NCBI RefSeq assembly: GCF_003144195.1 | Contig: NW_020290084.1 | Coordinates: forward strand, 1 to 62,891 | Source: Ceraceosorus guamensis | Taxonomy: Eukaryota; Basidiomycota; Exobasidiomycetes; Ceraceosorales; Ceraceosoraceae | Direction of reading: 5' to 3' | Length of the DNA: 62,891 bases | Shown here: piece after piece, positions 57,545-62,891 of the stretch | Numbering within the stretch: position 1 is the first letter of the stretch | Layout of the letters: each line of letters starts with the position of its first letter | Translations under genes and position numbers: made by a program | The notes under the pieces: model-generated | What the model was told of the DNA's origin: nothing | The model's database searches: none | The model's input: only the letters and a program-made list of their open reading frames with translations

Positions 57545-57607
57545 GTGAGTCGTGAGTCGTGAGTCGTGAGTCGTGAGTCGTGAGTCGTGAGTCGTGAGTC
57601 GTGAGTC
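57545..57607. repeat. (GTGAGTC)9 heptamer array
   Basis: Nine perfect, contiguous copies of GTGAGTC (63 nt) are preceded by AGTC and followed by ACAGC. The unit is a member of the GAGTC/CACGA word family scattered through other intergenic regions of this window. Confidence 0.95.
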
Positions 57608-58114
57608 ACAGCTTCAGCTAGCTCCCTGCATCACCACCCAGAACGCTCACTCCGGGTGGCTCACCGCTACAGGCAGCTTCACTCACCCCGCCCCCCCTCA
57701 TTTGACTCGATCAGACTGGCCCCCCTTTGCTTCTCCACTCGCGCTCGTCACTCGTCACTCGTGCTCTTCTGGACATGCAGTCGCACTCGCAGCCGAGCCA
57801 GCAGGCAGGCAGGCACGCAGCCAACAAGGCGTGTAGCAGCACTCACACTCACGACTGCCAGATGACGCCGCAAGTGCGTGTCGCTTGCACTCGTCACTGC
57901 TCTCCTGCTCTGCCAAGGCATCCAACCTTCGCTCTCACTCGTCACTTTCATGTTCGTCCTGCCATCGACCCTTTTGCTCTTCGCCATCATCATCTCGTCC
58001 CCAGCTAGCTCGTCCGGCTTTTTCCCGCGCTCTTTAGTTTCAGTCCGCGGTTCCGGTGTACAGCGCCGCCTCAAATACACCCCACGAGGACACACAAGGA
58101 TCGTAGGCGGAACC

Positions 58115-61100
58115 ATGGTGGCCGCACTTGCCGCTTCTCGACCATCCATTCCGAGCAGCAGCAATAATCGCTCGTATGCCGGCGGCCCGCGCACACCGCC
58201 CCGCACGGCTGTGCACAATGCCACCGCTCGCCCCACCACATTCATCTCTGAGCTGGGCGTCATGCCCAGTCCTGCGCGCACCACTCGCTCCGCTAACAGC
58301 AGCGGCAGCAGCACCAGCACCAGCAGCTCGCCAATCGACAGTCCTCGAAGCAGTTCCGAGCATCACGTTTCTCTACGCAATCCGGACAAGCGCGCAAGCC
58401 TCTTCTCCGTGGGCTCTGTCAATCGCGACGACGTGTCTCTCAACAATAGCAATCGCGCATCATCTTCACAGTCCCTCATGAGGCGGCGGACCGTCTCGCA
58501 GGACTGGTCGCTGATGATCACGCCGCCTCGTCAAACGCAGCGCGCGCTCACCCGCAAATCGCCCTCCTCATTTGGCCGTGCATCCAGCGCCTCATCCGCC
58601 GTCTCACCAGCGCGGTCAGTCCAGACACCTGCAAGATCCTCGATATTCGATGCTTCCCCATCCGGCAGCGTTCTGCAGACACCAGACAAGGCGGCTTCGG
58701 ACACTTCGTCTGCTTCTACATCCATCATCGCCACCTCTAGCACCCCGGACAGCATCCGCACGACGCACTCCGAGCTCGCTCCAATCATTCCATTCTTTCC
58801 AATGCACTCGTCACGTGGCCACCATTCAGGAGACTGGACTGCTGATGATCCGTCGTTTGGTGCAAACGGCGAGGCGTCTCATGCCAGGCCCAATTATGAT
58901 GCCAGACGGTCTGCACCGGACGCTCGCTTCGACGCTAGCAAAAGGGCCGGAGGCTGCTACGACCACCTTCTGCCAGGAGGTGCGATTCCATTTGACGATG
59001 TCTTTGCTCCATCGTACCCGCCTTCGGTCTTACCCGCACATCCTGCAACACCACTCGCAACGAGGATGCTGAGCGCGCGCTCCAACTTCGACATGTCGCC
59101 GATGTCTTCTGCTGAGGATGCGACACCAGAGCTCGAGACCCAGCAAGCTGTCGCGCCAATGTCAGTCTTTGATTACGCTTACCGTCTGCGAACTTCCGCA
59201 ACACTCCCCGCTGGCCAAATCGTTCTACGCGGACACGAGCCCAACGCGGACACAGTGATAGCCTCTTCCCAGTCGATGCCTCTCCTCGACATTGTTCACC
59301 CTCGCGACCGCAACTTGGCGAGTCTGGTGGAAGAGTCTGAGCCGCCATCTCCCGTTCAGAAGGACTCGTCACTTGGCCAAGCAATGTATGCTGCTGCCTT
59401 ATCAAGGTACGCGGCTCTGGGACGATCCAGCAGCCAGGCCAGTGCGCGCACGCGCCACAGCCGCATCCTCGCTCGGCCTAGAACTCCGCCACCGAGACCG
59501 GTCAGGCTCAGACCAGTGTCGACGGTGAGAGCTAGCTCGACAAGAATGGCGAACAAGTACACGTCCAACACATCGACGCGAGCGAAGAGGCGTTCGCTGG
59601 GCGAGTCGATGCTATTCGCCTACAGCGCACAGACCAACTCTACGACGCGTAGCCAGACTGAAGCGGATTCGAACCTTCGAGTGGACGTTTGCGCTGGTGA
59701 CTTTGCGATATCTGCACTAGGTCGTCCTATCGCGCTTTCAAGCCGTGGTGAGTGATTCGCCGGAGGCTGCAAGCTGACGCTTCGTCGTGAAGCTGCGCGC
59801 TGACCACCCGTCCGCTACTCGCAATCACAGAGAGCGTGACAAGCTCGCCGGAGCCACGTTTTACGCTAAAGAGAAAATCGGTGCCCGTCTTCGTGGAGGA
59901 AGAGAAGCAGAGTATTTCGCAGTCTCGTGAGACACTGCCAGCGACTGTGATTGGTGCATCCGAAGGAAAACTAGCGCCCGACCCTAGCAAACCGCCTCCG
60001 CTGCCTCCCAAATCGACGGCTCGAAAGTCGCGACCAGCGAGCCCGGCCAGAGGCTCTAGAGGCGCAGGGGCGCACGAGCAATCCACTTCCAGAATTGGCG
60101 AACCTTGCCAAGATCCAACGCCACTTGTCTCGCAGCAGAATCTGGCTACGTTCGATGCGCGCAGGTCGATGCTGGATCCGTCGCGCGCAACACAGTCGCA
60201 AAGCGAATTGCAGCCGAGTCCAATTGCTGCCGAGGCTGATCTCATCTTCGGCTCGGCAATCTGGTCGAGTGCACCTCGCATGCAAACGCTTCAGGGTGGG
60301 AATGTCGCTACGAATCTCCTGCCTCGAGAGTTTGTGCACGGTGATCCTGATCCAGCGGCAGATTCGAACGACGCGGGCTATACAAAGCTGGGGCAGAGGG
60401 CATGCGTGCAAGCGCCGAGCCGTAATGCGATGGCCAGCTGCGAGATCACAAGCTGGCTTCGACAGCACGACAACGTGATGCAAGCACGAAGAGAAGCACC
60501 AATGGCTCTAGGCACCTCCGTTGAGCGCGATGCACCATCGAGTCATCTCGAAGTGATGAGCTCGCGGGTTGCGCCTGGCGCAACATCGCAGGAGAAAGAC
60601 TTGCCCGACTTGCCATGGCCGGCTGACGGCACCCTGAGCACCTCTACTGATGAGCGAAGGACAACGGAGGATGCCAATCCATCGTTGACCAACAATGCGC
60701 AGAGCGACACAGCGGCCACACGTGTCGACATCGAGCAAGCCGCACCTAGTAAAGCTGGTAGTCCTGATTCGCAAGTGAATGCCGGCGGTGTCGATGATCT
60801 GCTCATGTCATCAAGACCCAAAGACGATGTGCAGGCCATTCTCAACGACTTTGCCTCAGAGATGAAGGCTCTTTCCTCGACGAGAGCGCCAGCTACGGAG
60901 GAAACGCCAGGAAGGGATCCGCGCGATGACCATGCCGGAACCCTCGCGTCAGAAAGTCATTCGGATCAGTCCATTCGTCAGGCGTCGAGCGGCGGCAGCG
61001 AGACCGAAAAACGCGCATCGGAGGTATCCCAGCGTGCAACTCAGCCTTCAAAGGCGCACCCGGCACGATCTGGTGCTGAGCGAATTGCCACCTCGTCAAA

Positions 61101-62537
61101 GAGTCGCAAAGAGACGAGCGAGGCGCGGACTTCGACGCAGCGGTCGGCCATATCGATGGAAGATCTGGTCAGCATTACCAGCAGCTTAGTAGAGCTTGGT
61201 GCTCTCAGAGAGCGCAAGATGTCGGCGGTTCTTCCCGACGCTCGTGTACCAATGGCTAACGCGTTCGACGACAAGCAACACCAGCAGCCGCGAGGAATCC
61301 GGCGCGTCCTCTCTGCCGTGTCGTTGAGGCGCAAAGGGAAGAGTGCGGACATGCCCAAGACACCATCTCAAGCGTCAGTGGTGGCGGCCGCATTGCGTCC
61401 CTCCAAGTCCTTTGTCAATCTGCGTTCCTCGAGATCTGAGGAGCGCAAGCGTCCGCCAAGCTGCAAGAGGAACGATGGCGGCCGCGATACATCGCGCTGC
61501 CACTTGCCTGTGCAGCAGCCAAATGTTCCAAAACGGAGACACGGAGCTGGAGCTTTGCTCGAGGGGCAATGCCCTTCAGCCGCGATGCCGATTCGTGTGT
61601 GCAAAGGAGCAGCTCTTCAAAGTCAGCAGAACAGCATTGGTGCAAAACGATGCTCGAGTGATCAAAGAGACCTTGGTGTGACGCGATCGTCGAGTCTTCA
61701 AGACGATCTTGGTGCGTCCATATCGTCAAGCCATCAGACCTACCTTGATGCAAAGCCACCCGCTCATCAAAAAGATTTTGGCGCCGCTTCATCCTCAACT
61801 CATCGATTCGAACAGCAGGACCCTTCGGCTGCCGTACTACGTCGGTCCTCCGCAAAGAGCCAAGACGATGCACAAAGTACACACTCATCATCGCATCATC
61901 GTACTTACCACGCCGAGCAAGACCGGAACAACTCTCGGCGTACCCTCTTGCTGGATCTCGGCGACGACTTGAGCGCTTTGCGTGCCTTCTATGCGCAAAG
62001 TCCTCGGATCAGCGAAATCCAGTGTGCCAGTCCAGACACCCCCGCAGCCATTCGGTCCAGTTTCAGTGGGGAGAGTCTTGCTAGCGCTCCATCGCCTGCT
62101 ACGCCGCACGACGGGGAAGCGATGCGCAGCCAGCATGTCAGTCCTACCTCCTCCCCTTGGTCCGTGGGCGGCGCGCACGCAGGGTTGATCAAAGCCTTTT
62201 GGAACACCGAAGAGGGGCGCACCGATTATAGGCGCCAAGACGACGCAATCAGCGACTGTGATGGTCCGCGCGACGCTGGCTCCGCACAGCGCCACGATTA
62301 CAATGCCCATCTAGCTACGCGCGACCCATCGGGAATCTCTGCGGCCAGACACGACCCAATGGGAATCTCCACTTTGGTCGCGCGGCCATCCAGCAGCAAC
62401 ACTGCAGGCGCTGCGATACGAAAGACTCGCAATGGCGAGACGAGCCATGATCACGGCGGCCAAAGTAGCCTGGCGTTCCCCTCCATTGGTCCCTTCATGT
62501 GGCCTGATGGTAGGAGCCCGACAATCTCTACAGCGAT

Positions 62538-62578
<41 letters not shown>

Positions 62579-62688
62579 CACCGCCGCAGCCCGTTGTTTT
62601 TTCGCCGCGCGTATCGTCTCTGAATGGTCGTCTACCGTATATCCGAAATTCGTTCGAGCATCAGAGGCCTGGCTGCTGGCGTTGCTGA
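58115..62688 (+). CDS. Large intrinsically disordered protein, function unknown
   Basis: Two exons, 58115-59747 and 59831-62688, keep one frame and give 1496 aa. ATG 58115 is chosen for its ACCATGG context. An in-frame ATG at 57950 would add a hydrophobic MFVLPSTLLLFAIIISS leader, which I cannot exclude. The sequence is almost entirely Ser, Ala, Pro, Arg and Gln-rich with no recognised globular domain. Local landmarks are a PPPLPPKS SH3-ligand motif near the start of exon 2; a basic helix RRVLSAVSLRRKGKSAD; ISMEDLVSITSSLVELGALRERK, a possible short amphipathic helix; DLGDDLSALRAFYAQSPRISEIQ; and GGAHAGLIKAFWNTEEGRTDYRRQ. A run of 11 Ser near the C-terminus comes from an AGC repeat (about 62540-62577). 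The SH3 ligand and helices suggest a scaffold for polarity or cytoskeletal proteins, a guess only. Confidence 0.65.
62540..62577 (+). repeat. AGC trinucleotide repeat in coding sequence
   Basis: About 12 AGC codons in a row encode a poly-Ser tract close to the C-terminus of the large disordered protein. Copy number is likely variable between strains. Confidence 0.85.
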
Positions 62689-62891
62689 TGCGGGCGTTTG
62701 CGAGCGTCCCCCCCGCAGGTGGGAACTCTTCGTTGTATATTCGTCGCCGCTACTTGTCTGACAATGTATAGGCTTCTTTGCGCGTTATTGTGAATTATGC
62801 TCGTGCCGCTCGGATGCGCGCACAGTCAAGAAAGCGAGAGAACTTGCGTGACATGGTAAGCAGTCTTTCCCTCTACTTTTACCCGCCCCCC

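Larger units (their letters stand above)
56241..58114. promoter_or_regulatory. 1.9 kb divergent region with dense GAGTC/CACGA words and tandem arrays
   Basis: This lies between the TRP4 start and the large disordered-protein gene. It holds GAGTCACGAGTCACGAATT at 56462-56480; ACTCACGACTCACGTGAG at 56490-56507; CATGCATGCATG near 56581-56592; ACTCACGACTCACTC near 56929-56943; ATTATTCACGATTAG near 57058; ATGAATCAGAATCAGAATCG near 57171; and pentamer and heptamer arrays listed separately. An alternative 5' coding extension of the right-hand gene (from an ATG at 57950) is possible but less likely. Confidence 0.5.

Noticed and set aside
57446-57607. Closely spaced arrays considered as a CRISPR-like or telomeric repeat
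   Set aside because: Units are 5 and 7 bp, contiguous and without spacers, and do not match TTAGGG-type telomere repeats.
59671-59690. GGATTCGAACC resembling a tRNA T-arm on the - strand
   Set aside because: It lies inside a coding exon, and no acceptor stem or anticodon arm can be placed around it.

Overview
The window is nuclear DNA of a fungus, most likely a basidiomycete of the Ustilaginomycotina (smut and Exobasidiomycetes side). Genes are close together and carry short GT-AG introns (about 50-120 nt, donors mostly GTGAGT or GTAAGT). Proteins are rich in Ser, Ala and Pro low-complexity tracts, and the set includes a fungal Zn(II)2Cys6 regulator, a chitin synthase and a single-domain anthranilate phosphoribosyltransferase. 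I cannot name the species. Exon models were built by hand from splice signals, reading-frame continuity and remembered family sequences. Where exons are listed, their summed lengths keep one open frame.

Layout. A 3-carboxymuconate cyclase-like gene runs off the left edge on the - strand (to 1462). It is divergent from an EthD-like gene (2135-3468, +). A small membrane-type protein of unknown role follows (3715-4811, -). Five + strand genes then lie in a row: splicing factor SF3A1/Prp21 (5553-8315), meiotic MutS homologue MSH5 (8991-13307), ubiquitin-conjugating enzyme Ubc7 (14296-15444), an Sld3-like replication-initiation factor (16240-19267) and SMC5 (20066-24862). Next come a division-1 chitin synthase (25314-28966, -), the RNA polymerase II import factor Iwr1 (29999-32354, -) and a JMJD7-like JmjC hydroxylase (32830-34532, +). 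A 2.9 kb gene-poor stretch follows, part of it CpG-poor. The right half has a C2H2 zinc-finger protein with PacC/GLI-like fingers (37459-41305, +), a PHB-depolymerase/feruloyl-esterase-type hydrolase (41457-42798, -), a 3.1 kb gene-free gap, a Zn(II)2Cys6 transcription factor (45892-50481, +), a Ser/Thr-rich single-pass membrane protein (51886-54093, +), TRP4 (54311-56240, -) and a very large disordered protein (58115-62688, +).

Most genes are conserved housekeeping functions and do not form a pathway cluster. Three genome-maintenance genes (MSH5, Sld3-like, SMC5) lie within 16 kb on one strand. No virus-like element, CRISPR array, tRNA or rRNA gene was recognised. The least explained signals are non-coding. 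A family of short GAGTC/CACGA-type words (ACTCACGACTC, GAGTCACGAGTCAC, ATTCACGATTC and kin) recurs in long intergenic regions, especially divergent ones, and culminates in a nine-copy GTGAGTC array. There are also pure C runs of 31 and 49 nt (the longer inside an intron that splits a zinc-cluster domain), a CpG-poor block at 35.1-36.4 kb and a small inverted-repeat element near 43.2 kb.
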